A DNA stretch of 64,000 nucleotides from Aldrovandia affinis (taxonomy: Eukaryota; Chordata; Actinopteri; Notacanthiformes; Halosauridae). Both the position numbers and the translations under genes were made by a program. The notes beneath the pieces were generated by a model. That model was not told the DNA's origin. It did no database searches and saw only the letters and a program-made list of their open reading frames with translations. Location: the NCBI GenBank assembly GCA_029706075.1, contig JAINUG010000137.1, positions 2,654,501 to 2,718,500 on the forward strand, read 5' to 3'. Position 1 is the first letter of the stretch; every line of letters starts with the position of its first letter. Below, one piece after another: positions 1-12,423 of this stretch.

Positions 1-35
1 TTCTATCTCAATTTATCCGAGGTAGAGACAAGAGG

Positions 36-285
36 CGGCATGTAGTATAATGGTTAGGGAACTGGACTTGTAACTCAGAGGTTGCAGGTTCAATTCCCAG
101 GTGGGACGCATCTGCCGTTGTACCCTTGAGCTAAAGGTACTTAACCTGAATTTCTTCAGTAAAATATCCAGCTGTATAAATGGATTGTATGTAAAGAAAT
201 GTAAACCCTGTCATGTAAATGTAAAGTCACTCTGGATAAGAGCGTCTGCTAAATGCCTAAAATGTAAATGTAAAATGTAAGACAA
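36..285 (+). repeat. tRNA-headed SINE, family A, full length
   Basis: The element has a tRNA-like head with a promoter B-box-like ggttcaattcc near base 90, then a unique body. It ends in the tail that reads ctctggataagagcgtctgc followed by aaatgtaa repeats. The same tail ends the L2-type LINE fragments in this window. Related copies on the other strand are at 54197 and 54773. The family name is not assigned. Confidence 0.75.
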
Positions 286-1557
286 CACCCGCTATCACAG
301 CAAGGAAAAGGGCAGAAAAAAATCCCTCCTACCACCAAAAGTGATGGAGGACAGGCAGGCCTATAATCATTGGGGAGAAATAAAACAGGGAATTGTTCAC
401 AAAAATGATACATATCTTTTGTTTCCGTTTGAACTGCAGGGACGACCGGCTCTTGCACGTGTTCTGAAATGGAGCACCTTTTTCCTTTGACATTTCAAAG
501 CCCTTTGACCAAAAGTCTGTCCTGTACTTGCACAAGGCAGCCCCTTGAATAGGTCCCCATCGAAAGAAAGGAATCATCTGGAACAATAGGAGATGTCAAC
601 ACGGACTCGGAGGACGGCCAGAGAAGCGGAATTAAAATATGCACGTAATTACCCAGGCTCCTCTGGGTGAACCCTGTGATCAGGAACGTTGTGACGGAGC
701 TGGCGGAGAGGCCGACAGCGAGCCGCCCCCGTGATTAGAACAGGAAAGGGGACGACTGTCACGGGTCAGGGAGATCGTGCCCCTTCTCCGTGGCCGCCCC
801 ACGGACGATGTGCGCGATCGCATTCCCAGCCTGACCGGGGGAAAATAAAACCCACAGATTTAGAGCCCAATTTAAAAGATGGTCCCTGGATGCCTCGGCA
901 TGGCTAATGTGCTTACAGGGCCAGCTGAAAATAAATAAATAAATCAATAAAACCGAGAGGAGAAATGCAGGAGAAATCGCTTTAACAGGTGCGACCGAGG
1001 CCGCGCAGAGGAGGCGGTCTGAAGGGAAAGCTGCTCCCTCTGTAGCGTTGACTCTCCCCCTAATTTATTACTATAGGACATGACCAAGCATAAACCATGA
1101 GTGATGCCTTCGAGTTTCTCTGTCTCCAAAAAAAGACCTGTGTGCAGAGCTGTGATACCGAGAGTCATCAACAGACTGAGAGCTAGTCAAGCTTAGTTTG
1201 AGCTTTCGGACATACTGAACATTATGATGGACAAACATAGGACTCCGATTAATGTTGCTGAGATTAAGTGGTCTTCAGTAACTCCAAATGACATACATTG
1301 ACTTTCTACTATAACTTTAGCAAATGGGCTTTCTGTACGACATAGGCTCCTGTCTCATTTTCACATCATTACATAAATATGTGGGTGTAACAACATGTTT
1401 ATTTGGTTTAATAAAATGTAATGTTGCATCCCTCCAAGGGAGTTACAGACACTTGTAGAATCTGTGCCAAGGTGCACTGAAGCTGTTCTGGTGGCTTGTG
1501 GTGGCCCGACGCCCTATTACGACATTCTATGTTGCAGTTTCCTATATAGTACATATA
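286..1557. other. no gene seen
   Basis: Only short, unconserved open frames on both strands. I recognise no exon, RNA gene or transposon here. Confidence 0.5.
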
Positions 1558-2020
1558 CAGTGGGGTCCAAAAGTCTGAGTCCACTACCAAGATCTGTTTG
1601 TTTTCATTGTTAATTGAAAACTAACAACATTTTTACTCATGTGAAATTTGTTATTCAAGAATGTCATAAAACACTGATACAAATAAAAAAGATGTTTGTT
1701 TGAGAAGGGATGGTATGAAATTGAAATATCTATTAATATTTTATTTGCACACCATTGCCTTTCATTTCCTCAAAATGTTTGGACACCTTATTTTTCATTT
1801 AAGTTTTAATACATGGACACTCCTAATACAGTGTGAGTTGTTTTGGTCTAACAATTAATACCGGATATGACGTAAGGTGTTCTCCTTGCTACTACAGGTG
1901 CTTTAATCTTGAAAAAGGACACTTCCTTTGCACAGGTTTTACCAGCTGTTTGTAATTATGTCAGCAGAGCTTAGTGAAGTAGTTAGAGGTCAAATTGTTC
2001 TCCTGAGTGTTAGTTTTTGA
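1558..2020 (+). mobile_element. Tc1-like transposon, 5' part only
   Basis: A terminal repeat beginning cagtggggtccaaaagtctg follows a TA dinucleotide at 1556-1557. The same terminal sequence bounds the small palindromic element at 22323. At 1958 an ATG opens a frame reading MSAELSEVVRGQIV and stops after 20 residues. This resembles the start of Tc1 transposases, just before the paired helix-turn-helix. No catalytic part and no second terminal repeat are visible, so this is a dead 5' fragment. Confidence 0.6.
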
Positions 2021-2190
2021 TGCATAAAAACATAAAATTGCTTGTCATTTATTACGAACTTTGTAAACAGTGGCTAATTGGCCCTAATTTACTGAACAAA
2101 GTAAGGCACATGTCTTTCTTTCTTAAATAAAAAAAAGTCTGTCAACACTGCTGCAACCGCTCACAAAAAAAGTTCCGCACGTGCATATAT

Positions 2191-2544
2191 CTCATCTCAT
2201 CTCATTGTCTAAGCCGCTTATTCCTGGTCAGGGTCGCGGGGGGGCTGGAGCCTATCCCAGCATGCATAGGGGCGAGAGGCAGGAATAAACCCTGGACAGG
2301 TTGCCAATCCATCGCAGGGCACACAAACACCATTCACTCACACACTCATACCTACGGGCAATTTAGACTCTCCAATTAGCCTAACGTGCATGTCTTTGGA
2401 CTGTGGGAGGAAACCGGAGTACCTGGAGGAAACCCACGCGGACACGGGGAGAACATGCAAACTCCACACAGAAAGGCCCCAGCTGGGATTCAAACCCGAG
2501 ACCTTCTTGCTGTGAGTGCTATCCACTGCACCACCGTGCCGCCC
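2191..2544 (-). repeat. DANA-type V-SINE
   Basis: Read on the - strand it has a tRNA-like head (ggcacggtggtgcagtgg), the conserved V-SINE body with ggagtttgcatgttctcccc and cacagtccaaagacatgc, and a 3' end of gagat repeats. It is bounded by an exact 12-bp target duplication acgtgcatatat at 2179-2190 and 2545-2556, as expected for LINE-mediated insertion. Confidence 0.88.
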
Positions 2545-3349
2545 ACGTGCATATATATATAGGCTATATATATATACAGTATATACACACACAAACAATA
2601 ATCTATACTAAACCCACAGGAGTCAGCTCAATTATAATAAAAATCTGTTATTCCAATTGTAGCGCCCAGCTATTGGCGCAACAGAGGAAACATTAGGACA
2701 TGATGTCAATCAAAGCCACAGTTCACTGAATATAGTCCTGCTCGATGAGCAGCGAGGGTTAACAACAAGTTCTCTGCATTGGCCTCCCACACCTGGAGTT
2801 ACATCACGGCGAACCCACACTGTACTGACGGCTATCTTGGTTAGATGCGCAATGAATGCAATGAAATGAAATGGTTGCCTACCTTAAGCGCCAGAACGAT
2901 GGGACACTCGCGGGCCAGCTCCATTTCGGCGTCGTTGCGGACGGTCAACCGAAGCTCAGGAGGCGTTGTCAAGTTTTATTTTCTAATGAGTCCAACGCTT
3001 TCCGTCGTCCCCTCTCTCGTAGGAAAACCCGAATTAAATGGCTGCTTGTCGGTTTGTGGATCCCCTTTACGTCGCTCGGTTCGTGGCCTTTCATGTTGCT
3101 TCAAAATTTTGTCTCTCGCTTGGTCTCTCGCGCCCACGAGAACCTTGCTTCTCGTGCGCACAGAGCGTTACCCCCCGTTACTGGGTTACGGGTTTCAGGC
3201 TCCGTAGCGCAAATATACACAAAACGGGCATTTCACACACACACATTACACAACCCAACCAAGGCAACCATACGGAACCACTAATATGGATATGTGGGTT
3301 GTCTCTTTCTATTTTAAACTTTGATTCTGTTATATGTTATATGTTTTGT

Positions 3350-3582
3350 ATGTCTGCAACTAATTGTTTTCTTGCTGTCTGTCTTGGCCAGGACACACTT
3401 GAAAAATAGATTTTAAATCTCAATGTGGCTTTTCTGGTTAAATAAAGGTAAAATAAAAAATAATACTATTATTATATTGTTTTTTTCTCTGTTCTTTGTG
3501 CTGAAATGTAAAAGCACTTTGAGCTGCATTTTGTATGAAAGGTGCTGTATAAATAAAGTGTATTATTATTATTATTATTATA
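3350..3582 (+). repeat. two LINE-type 3' ends with simple tails
   Basis: The first segment ends with ctggttaaataaaggtaaa, a common 3' terminus of fish LINEs. The second, from about 3507, carries caaagcacttt-like sequence and gctgtataaataaag followed by an (att)n tail at 3561-3582. A similar end recurs at 37790. The sequence from 2822 to 3350 may be an older part of the first element, but I cannot confirm it. Confidence 0.4.
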
Positions 3583-3589
3583 TTTAATC

Positions 3590-3692
3590 CGAGTGAGGCC
3601 TCGAGTGGTATAATGTGCAGGCAGGTTGCCCACTGCGGCAGGGGTTCGATCCCAAGCTGAGCCAACCCAGCTCTGGCCGGGTCGCTCCATTA

Positions 3693-3724
<32 letters not shown>

Positions 3725-3725
3725 C
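3590..3725 (+). repeat. short tRNA-like SINE with (taa)n tail
   Basis: A B-box-like ggttcgatccc lies near 3645, followed by about 50 bases and a run of taa triplets. The layout is that of a simple tRNA-derived SINE. The family was not identified. Confidence 0.45.
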
Positions 3726-4369
3726 CTACGCTAGAGGGCATCAGCCACATGCACACTAGCCCAGGAAATGTCCCATAACACAATGGAAATCAAACTACAA
3801 AGGGGACAGTTAAACCCATTATTTTGTCAATGAAATACATTTGTGACCTCAAGACCAGCAACCTTAAAAGGTTTAACCGTTTAAATATCCCTTTCAATGT
3901 GCCACTACACAGAAAACAGTTCTACCTAATAAACACTTTCTAAAGATGAATGGTTTGGTCAAATAGCAGTGCCATCTGCTCTTTTATGGAAGGCTAATGC
4001 TTCCTTAAACGAGCATTAGGACTGAAATCCAATAGGGGCTTATAGTAATGAAAGCAGTAGCCTGTCACAGGAGTTCATTTATATGCCAGTCCGAGCGCTT
4101 GGATGTGTACAATGCTGTCATTGTTTGGAACATGGAAAGGAATCCAAGCAGGGAGTTTTTTTTTTTTTTTTTTTTAAGGGGATACTCTGGGGTGCTGGGG
4201 TAACTTACATTTGTCAACGTTACTACCATTTCATTTCCCCATGAGCGTGACACTCTGGTACTGCATTCTCTTGTTCTATTCTAGTCGTTGTTGACTGATG
4301 TAAGAGCGTTCCATGGCTAAAGCAAAGTCACTCCCATGAATGGAACACGGCTCCTACAATTCATTGCAA

Positions 4370-4648
4370 TTAAGTAATTTAGCAGACACTCTTATCCAGA
4401 GTGACTTACAACGAGTGTATTCCACTAAGTGGGGTGAGACCGCATTTCACAGTAATAGTCGATGCAACTTCTTTATGAAAATAGCTGCTAGCAGCACATA
4501 GTAGGGAAAATAAAAAAAGATTTTTTATTATTTAGAAGAGGTTGGGGTTAAGTTCCTATGTAATCCGTGTTGGGGAGGTGCTAGAGGGTGGGATGGGAGT
4601 GAGGGAGCCAAGGTGCAGTCTGAAGAGATGGGTTTTCAGCCATACATT
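4370..4648 (-). repeat. L2-type LINE 3' end
   Basis: On the - strand the segment begins with codons for RLKTHLFRLH-like sequence, the last residues of L2-clade ORF2, rc of 4620-4648. It runs through a short 3' UTR to the shared tail ctctggataagagtgtctgc near 4380. It is truncated, and no reverse transcriptase domain remains. Confidence 0.6.
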
Positions 4649-5017
4649 GTTTCATAAGTTTCTCCAGAACCACATTCCCACTGCAGCCCTGAAATTACCG
4701 CTGTGCCTTTCATGACACTGGACATAAATAAGGATGAGGAGTGTGTGGTGTGGTGTTCAGGCCAAAGACTTTACTGGCTTTGTTAAAAGATGTTTAGCCT
4801 CTTTTGGGAGGCCATGAATTCACTAAGGCGCCTATATGAAGGCCATCCAAGAGGTCCTCTTTTACCACAAATAAATTTCATATGCAACAATCAGCAAGTT
4901 ACAGGGATTCCTGTTTACTGCATAATTGTTTTACAATATGTCTGTGAAAAAATGTGACAATTTGAAATGAAAATATGAAAAGGACAAGGTCACTGTTCAG
5001 TTATGGTGCCAAAATGT

Positions 5018-5436
5018 ACAGACAGCACTTGCTCTTGCGATCTTCCGCAAGAGACTCAAAACCCACCTTTTCAGACTCCACTACCACTGAACTCTGTCCA
5101 TCTAGCTAAATAGTCTTCACCACTGTTTACTTGTTCAACACTATATACCCCTCCTTACTCCATCCAAAAAAACAAAACACTAACCTTTTCCTTCCCAGTG
5201 TTACAGGTATGGTATGCAACTGCCTGCAATGATGTCTATTGCTGTATTACTGCACTATTTTGGGATTCATCAGCTGTTTGAATAAGCTTTATTTTTTCCT
5301 GTTTTTATTTGAAATTTGGGGGATTTAAGTGACATTTTGTGCTATGACTGTTCCTACCATGTATTAACGCACATCTTGTAAGTCGCTCTGGATAAGAGCG
5401 TCTGCTAAATGCTTAAAATGTAAAATGTAAATGCTC
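5018..5436 (+). repeat. L2-type LINE 3' end with ORF2 terminus
   Basis: Bases 5028-5090 encode LALAIFRKRLKTHLFRLHYH and a stop, the typical end of an L2-clade LINE ORF2. A roughly 330-base 3' UTR follows. It ends in gtaagtcgctctggataaga and taaaatgtaa repeats, the same tail as the SINEs in the window. This is the clearest LINE partner of those SINEs here. The element is 5'-truncated and inactive. Confidence 0.7.
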
Positions 5437-8280
5437 TGTGCTTGTACACACACTCAAGAACATCGCTAATTTGTGCTTGTTTAAATCTGGGGAGGCAGCA
5501 TGAACTTCCCTGGACAAGCTTGATAACCTCCGTTCAAACAGCATTATAATTCTGTTAGTCTTGTTAATATTAATTAATTTGTTTTTTTTCCCCAGGACAC
5601 CCCACAATCCAAAAACATGGCGTGCTTGATTCCGTGACTTCTTTTTCCCTCTGCAAACATGATCTAGCCGAGATAACATCTGAGTAGCTCAAACAGGCTC
5701 CTGTTCTAGAAGAGCGATGTCGGAATTCCTGATGAAACGTATCCCAGTAGTAAACATTCCCATACTCCCTGACGGAAAGGTCAACTCCTCTCCTTAAAAA
5801 CTATTGTATATATGCAGGATACTGCTCTATAAATATTCACAACTTATTGCCTCTGTGAATTTTTGGCCTGGATGAAAATATATATCACACACACACAGGC
5901 AAACACACAATCACACATCTACATGGAACAGACATTTAACTAAATAGTACGTATAATTCAGCCCTCTGATTTTTGTATTGCAACGCAATTTATTTCCTGT
6001 TGGAACGATACACCAGTGACTCGATCGTGGCTCTGTTTTATGGCGCTCTCACAGCTGGTTTCTATGATGATGTGATTGGGTGTGATGTTTACATTCTGAA
6101 TCATCTTAACATGCTGAGGAACTGTCTAACCAAGCATTCAGAAAAACACAGAATTGCTGGCATTACAACAAACAGCCTCTAATTGTATTAAAACATATAC
6201 GCGTTATGTAAGGAACTTGCTATCAACATCAGAGAACAGCATTTAACTTTTTTTTTTTTTTTACTTTTTAAGGACATTTGCATTTTGCCTTTGCACTTAA
6301 AACCTTTTAAGGACATTTGCATTTTGCCTTTGCACTTTCATATTTGCACTGTTTTTAAGTTGCTTTAGCTGGACTTGAAAGTCTTGTTGCTTGTTGTGTG
6401 GATGCTATTATGGAACGCATGTGTGTGTTCTGGTTTATGTATAATCTGTAAGGTTTGTTGTCATTTCGCAATGCTTTGGCCCAGCTACAATTGCCCCTTG
6501 GCTTGAATTGTGTGAGCTGTCACTCAAAGGCTGATTTGTCAACAAACATTTCAGCCATGAATCAGCGTAGACTTGGCTCCAGATAGGGTAGCTCCTCGTG
6601 TAGATGCCAAATTGCTTTACTTTTGACTGTTCCTGTGCCTTGGAAAAGCTGGCGTTGTCTAATCTAATGTCCACTGATGAAGTTGTTGGAACTTTCTAAA
6701 AGGACCACTCTGCCCAGCCTGCTGTTGCCTGTAGATGTTCAGGGCATTACCACTGGTGTATTGCCATATATGTGGGAATACTTTAGTGTGGACACTCCAC
6801 AGGTTAGTGTGGAGGCTGGCCCACTCACTCCACTCCCACACCTCCCACACCTTTCACCCAGACTCCCGCAAAGGATAGGCAGCAAAGCATCGTGTCGTCA
6901 TCTAATCTAGTCCAGAAGAGGCCCCAGCGCTGGTGGCCTTCAAGCAATGGTATGGACAGCATGACGGACGGGAAAGGACAGTGCAATGGGCCGGCGGTGG
7001 AACATACTGCTACCAGACATCATGAAAAAGTTTATATTTTTCAGGTATTTGTGACCACCACATGGAAGGCCTTAAAGTGAACTGTTGTTTATTTACGACA
7101 GAAAAGGGTCTTTGGAAATTGGATCTGAACGCAGTTCAGGGAAGCAGAGGTTTCAGGAGAGGGAGCTTTTACGATGTCTGATGCTAAAGATTTGTCCAGG
7201 GGGGTCAAGTCAAATCCTCTAATGGAGACAGTGGAGCAGCTGTAGCAGTAATATTTGAAAGCACAGCATTAGTCAATTCAGCTTCCTTTCGCACTTTTCA
7301 AAGGTCTTTTGGTGGAACATATTTTGTCAAGAGATAACATGTGGAAATCGTTATGTTCTAACTTAGAGATGCAAAGATAAACTTGTAAATTATTTAGAAT
7401 GTCTATGGTATTAGTGGTGGTATTTTCTGAATGGAAAAAAATAATAAATTTAGTACTTTAACAATTTAGAGTCTTTGGCATCAGAAATAAATCAAATTGG
7501 ATTCCTGGGAGGTATGTACCTATGTATTTCTTGTTACTTTTTGGTTTTAGTTCTTAGTTGTGTGTCTTTGTTTAATGATGTTAGTTACATCAACATTTAG
7601 ACAAATGAACATTTAGCATGTAATGTAAACATTTTTCATAATTTCAAAACACTAGAAAACAGGGCAGGCTGAGCCTTTGGTTGTCATGCAGAATCCGACC
7701 CTTGCTTGAATGTGGACGTTGGGTAAATGTCTAGAATTATATAACCGTCTGTAACAAGTCTTAGATGTGGTCTCTGGGGATGTCATTGGGGTTAAAGCAA
7801 ACCCTTGACTCTTCTACACAAATACCAGACATCAAAGTTTCATCTGGAATAAGTGCTTGACCCCATGGTAAGTTCATACCTGTTCAAACTGCACAATAGC
7901 ATGGAGCTCACTTTCATCCATGTAGCCTGAAGCCTTTATATAAAACACCCCTTGGATGACACACTATTCAAGTGTTAAAAAGTAAAACACAAGTAAAGTT
8001 CACAAGTAAAACACAATATCCACAATGATTTCCCTGAAGGACAATCAACAGTGATCCCATTGTTACATTGCTTTTCAGTTCCAGATAAATGTTTGGGGAC
8101 ATGGAGACCGGGTTTTTTCACAATGGTTTGACCAGCTCTGTTTCCAAGGAAGTTCAGCAAGTTGCTCTTTCAGTCTGTCGCAATGAAGTGATTTTAACCA
8201 CTTCTCCTCGGCACCCATGCACAGCTCAGCTATTTAGTGAGTAGACAGAACTACGTGTCAGTACTTTACATGTTAGGTAG
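5437..8280. other. no gene seen; one short tandem duplication
   Basis: No exon or RNA gene is recognised. A segment of about 33 bases (aaggacatttgcattttgcc and flank) is present twice, at about 6266-6298 and 6305-6338, next to a poly-T run. It may be an old LINE 3' UTR. An open frame at 5973-6182 has no recognisable protein. Confidence 0.5.
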
Positions 8281-8289
8281 TGTGATGCT

Positions 8290-8515
8290 AGGACGTTCTG
8301 CCATCTCCCAAAGCCTGGGGTGACCTTGGACAGGAGAAGCAGACCTGAGGCTGATTGGGTCAGGTGTTGCTCCTCTTTGGCTGCCGTCACACGTTCTGCC
8401 ATCTCCCAAAGCCTGGGCCTGGACTTCAGGACCTTGGGCAGAGCAATGGCCTCACCTGCAGGCAGGCACACCTGAGGCTGATTGCTAATGAACCCAGGTG
8501 TTGCTCCCTCTGTCA
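8290..8515. repeat. imperfect tandem duplication, about 110 bp
   Basis: Two adjacent blocks share gttctgccatctcccaaagc, then a diverged middle, then cctgaggctgattg and caggtgttgctcc. Block one is about 8290-8385 and block two about 8392-8512. The copies differ by several indels. No coding sense is visible. Confidence 0.6.
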
Positions 8516-10535
8516 GGCCTTGTGTTGAGGCACGGTTGTGCTATCAGTCCTTCAGAAGCACTGCCTTAGTTCTAGTGCGCGTAACAAGGGTTTACCAGCT
8601 CGCCAACTCTCTCCTTTTCAGACTGTTTGACACATCCTAATAATACTAATTAATAATCCTAATCCACATAATAATAATAACATGATAAACATCCTCCCAG
8701 CCTTTGAAGGAGGACCTTTGCCTTTTATGTATTTGTTTTCTGTTTCGTTTTTTTAACCCTGTTTTTGTCACTTTGGCTTATCCACTCACCGCACTGCGCG
8801 GTGGTCAGGACCATCCTCTTGCCACAGGTACATGTTAGTTAACAGCCCACTTTGGTTATAGCTGTAAAGTGCTTAGAATAACCAATTTATTTTACAGAGC
8901 AGGATCTATGTGGATGATTTCATTGTTAATCAGATAAATATTCTGCCTCTTAGCCTTAGCCCATCGGCACTTGTTTCCTGCACACCAGGGGCACACAGTA
9001 ATAGCGTTGGCTGGAAACCATTTGTCTCAAGTTGCCGAATGGTGAAGCTGCCAGTACCCACAAAACCTCTGCAGAACTAATAGCAACTGTGAGTACTCAG
9101 AGTGCCTTATAGTATCACATGATGTTTGGCTCACATTTCTTTTACCCAGAAGATTTAACAATACCTAGAGCATTTAGAACATTGCATGGGAAAAATGGAA
9201 AAACCTTTTTTTGTGTGGAAAAACCCCCTATTGACTAAAAACATTATTAAATCATAGAAAATTGATTTTGCTATACGTTACAGGCTGTTCAGTTAACCCC
9301 ACAGTACGGAAGGAGAAATATCTGTTCTGAAAGACCAGTGTTTTAATTCACACCTTTCCAAAAACCTGTGTGTAAGCATGTGCTCATCATTTATTCACTC
9401 GTCTTGGACTGTCAACGCAGCACTTTAGGCCCTTGTGTCTTATGGCTGTTTTCATTAAAAAATAAACGCAGGAACAGTGGGGCGAAGTATCGATCTGTTT
9501 TCCCTGCTTACGTAAAGTTCCATGCTCACAGGATCATTTCAAGACACTGCACAACAGCAATAGGCCCCAACATTATATTGCTGCTGCTATATAAACAATT
9601 ATATTATATAATCATTAGATTATATCAAATTAAAATTAGAAAAGAATATCCAACATTATAACCGTATATTCATTTGTAATACACGTTGCATATTGCACAT
9701 TATATGAAGTTGGTTAGCAAACAATACACGACAAACATGACCAAATTAATAGTTCTACTGTACACAAGAATACTGTTTTACTGAGCTTTCTGCTCATCAG
9801 ATGTAGCTCTATTAGATTATATGGGTCTGCGAAATAGAGAATGCCTAAATACCAGTAGAAGAAATCTAGAATCAAATATATTTAGGCATGAATCTACATA
9901 CTATAAAAAAATCGCCTGATATTTCGGTTATGAGTTATGAACTATCAACTGGTAATGCGAGACCATGGTCTAAAGAATTACAGGCACTTCCGTTGTCATG
10001 TGTTCACTAAGACGCAGTGACGTCAAATCACTTAATATATTATTATTATTTACCTTTTTCATGAGGAAAAGGTTCAAAACCATATCATGAAGGATCTCAT
10101 GTGTACCTTTAAAGGTACAAGGAACACATTTGTACCCTGAGGAACAAAAGTGCCCCAATTGTACCTATATTTTTGAAAGTGTATTGGATTTCCACTTTAC
10201 TTTCTGTGCTGTTTTTCAATCTTGCTGCAGTGAACAAGCACATCCTCTCACATGTATATTCTCAAATGACATGAATGAAACTTTTAAATAATGGTCCCAC
10301 GTCTGCATTAAAGGACACAAACAGGAGGGCTGACACAGGGGAGGATTCACTGGGTCAGAACCGCCCTGCCCAGACCAGGACAGGAGCCCATCTGGAACCC
10401 GGGTTAAGAACCGCCGCGATACCATCTCACCTCCGTTCATCTGAATCTGTCTCTGCTGAGGCAGCACAGCCTCCTCATCATCATCAATCTCAAGAGTTTA
10501 CACAGCAGCCCCCTTAAACATACAAACACACACAT

Positions 10536-10540
<5 letters not shown>
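8516..10540. other. no gene seen
   Basis: AT-rich sequence with only short open frames lacking recognisable domains. No RNA gene or clear transposon boundary was found. Confidence 0.45.

Positions 10541-10542
<2 letters not shown>

Positions 10543-10583
<41 letters not shown>
10543..10583. repeat. (AC)n microsatellite
   Basis: About twenty uninterrupted AC dinucleotides, preceded by acat/atac variants from about 10526. Confidence 0.95.
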
Positions 10584-10585
<2 letters not shown>

Positions 10586-10923
10586 GCCTGGTAGGGAAGG
10601 GAAGGGAAAATCCAATTAAACAGCTCACGATTCAGCATATTTCAGGCAGGTTTAGCATTGCGTGATGTTTGGACTCATCGCTCACACAAGACATAAGTGC
10701 ATATGCAGTAAGCCTCAGAAGCGTTGGGTTCCTGAGGAGGCTCGGTCCATAGAGGCCCCCACCATAGAGGCCCCCACCATGAGAACAGGCTGTGGGCCCT
10801 GTAGCCACGGGCAGCAGTCAGACTGTCTGCTGGGGCGGGACGTGTCTCACCTCGTCCCATCAGGGGTAGGGTGTGATCCAGCCAGAAATTTACTCAGGTT
10901 ACCTTTACATTACTTCAACCTAA

Positions 10924-11046
10924 CATAACATAACATATGCCATTTAGCAGACGCTTTTATCCAAAGCGACTTACAGTAGTGAATGCTTACATTTTTCAGT
11001 ATATGTGGTCCCAATGGGAATCGAAGCCACAACCTAAGCGTTGTCA
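10924..11046 (-). repeat. SINE family B body
   Basis: On the - strand the element has a tRNA-like head (A box tggctcagtaggt, B box region with gtggcttcgattccc), then accacatatactgaaaaatg, then the tail tttggataaaagcgtctgc and atggcatatgtt. The head end, at higher coordinates, runs directly into the tandem array that follows. Other family B copies are at 14811, 28560, 31692, 32340, 36283, 36650, 44543, 57655 and 58640. Confidence 0.75.
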
Positions 11047-11455
11047 GCGCCATGCTCTACCTACTGAGCCACACAGAACCACGCTCTACCTACTGAGCCA
11101 CACAGAACCACACTCTACCTACTGAGGCACACAGAACCACGCTCTACCTGAGACACACAGAACCCCGAGACACACAGAACCACGCTCTACCTACTGAGAC
11201 ACACAGAACCACGCTCTACCTACTGAGTCACATAGAGCCACACAGAACGCTCTACCTACTGAGCCACACAGAACCACGCTCTACCTACTGAGCCACACAG
11301 AACCACGCTCTACCTACCGAGACACACAGAACCACGCTCTACCTACTGAGGCACAGAGAACCACGCTCTACCTACTGAGACACACAGAACCACGCTCTAC
11401 CTACTGAGACACACAGAACCACGCTCTACCTACTGAGCCACACAGAACCACACCA
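11047..11455 (-). repeat. 29-bp minisatellite made from the SINE B head
   Basis: About a dozen units of roughly 29 bp, each reading on the - strand gttctgtgtggctcagtagg plus tagagcgtg. Each unit is the first segment of SINE family B and keeps its A box tggctcagtaggt. Units vary at one or two positions (gagcc/gagac/gaggc), and some are truncated near 11150 and 11230. The array is continuous with a single SINE body at 10924-11046. Confidence 0.85.
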
Positions 11456-11929
11456 TGTTGAACCAGGCCCCCCCCACAGGGAATAAAAACCAGGAAAAAC
11501 CTTTCCAAATACGCCCAGCGTGGGATTGTCATTTGAAACCACCATAATTTCAATTTTAAATGTTCTCTTTATCACTTAATGGACATTTGTCTTGAACACT
11601 TTCTTCTTTCTAGTATGCATGCACTGACTGTTTACAGACTGAGAGATTTGGTCAGATCATGTATCCATATTTCAAAACAGGGCGAGGAATCCTGTCCTCA
11701 CGGCATCCATACAAAGAAACAAGAGGCTTAAATGCACTTTGAGCAGATATTCAGTCCAGACTCCTCCTGCAAATATGATGAGTTTACTGCTGTGTGCAGC
11801 AGGAGAGAGATTAATTAGGTTGGTTAAGTATTCCCTCTGATTTACTAAAGCATGCCTTAATTGCAGCCGTCCTCTTTGCATGAGAATTTTAAGAACTCTT
11901 GAAACCAGGAAGTATTTTATGAGCGCCTA

Positions 11930-11989
11930 TAGTAAATAATAGGCCTATATATATATATATATATGCATATATAGGCCTATTATTTACTA
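11930..11989. repeat. perfect palindrome with AT core
   Basis: Arms of 23 bases, beginning tagtaaataataggcctata, are exact inverted copies. They flank a short (at)n and tgc loop. The structure could extrude a hairpin or cruciform. It may be the fused ends of a small inverted-repeat transposon, but no target duplication is evident. Confidence 0.75.
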
Positions 11990-12423
11990 GAACTTGAAAT
12001 AAAAATTCTATGAAAGAATGCAGGATTTCTATTGACCAATTTGTCCTCATCTAGCAGTCAGTATAAAAACGCAGTTCTGAATTTGAGAAATTATCTTATT
12101 CTGCGTATGCGGGTCAGGGGAGTATATAATGAATCGTGAATACAGTTTTACTTTCAAACACTGTCACCATCTCCCATCACAAGTTTAGTCTTTTCTACTC
12201 TTTATTCTTATTCTAATATTATTTTTCCCCACATTATGTTGTAGGACGCCGCTTAACATCATGTAATATTTTATTCATTCTATCGTTTCGTTATGCCCTC
12301 TCCACCATTGGTGTTCTTCGCCTATGCTGTAATACGCCATTGTGATGCTATACCTTGTTGACCAATACCTCTATTTGCTAATCTGTAAATTTAAGTTTTC
12401 TTTTTCTCGTTGTTCCCTTGCTA

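Noticed and set aside
36..110. possible functional tRNA gene
   Set aside because: The tRNA-like segment is the head of a complete SINE with body and LINE-type tail, and its cloverleaf pairing is poor.
2403..3409. overlapping + strand frames of 97 to 137 codons
   Set aside because: They cross a V-SINE and a LINE-like 3' region in several frames with no recognised protein.
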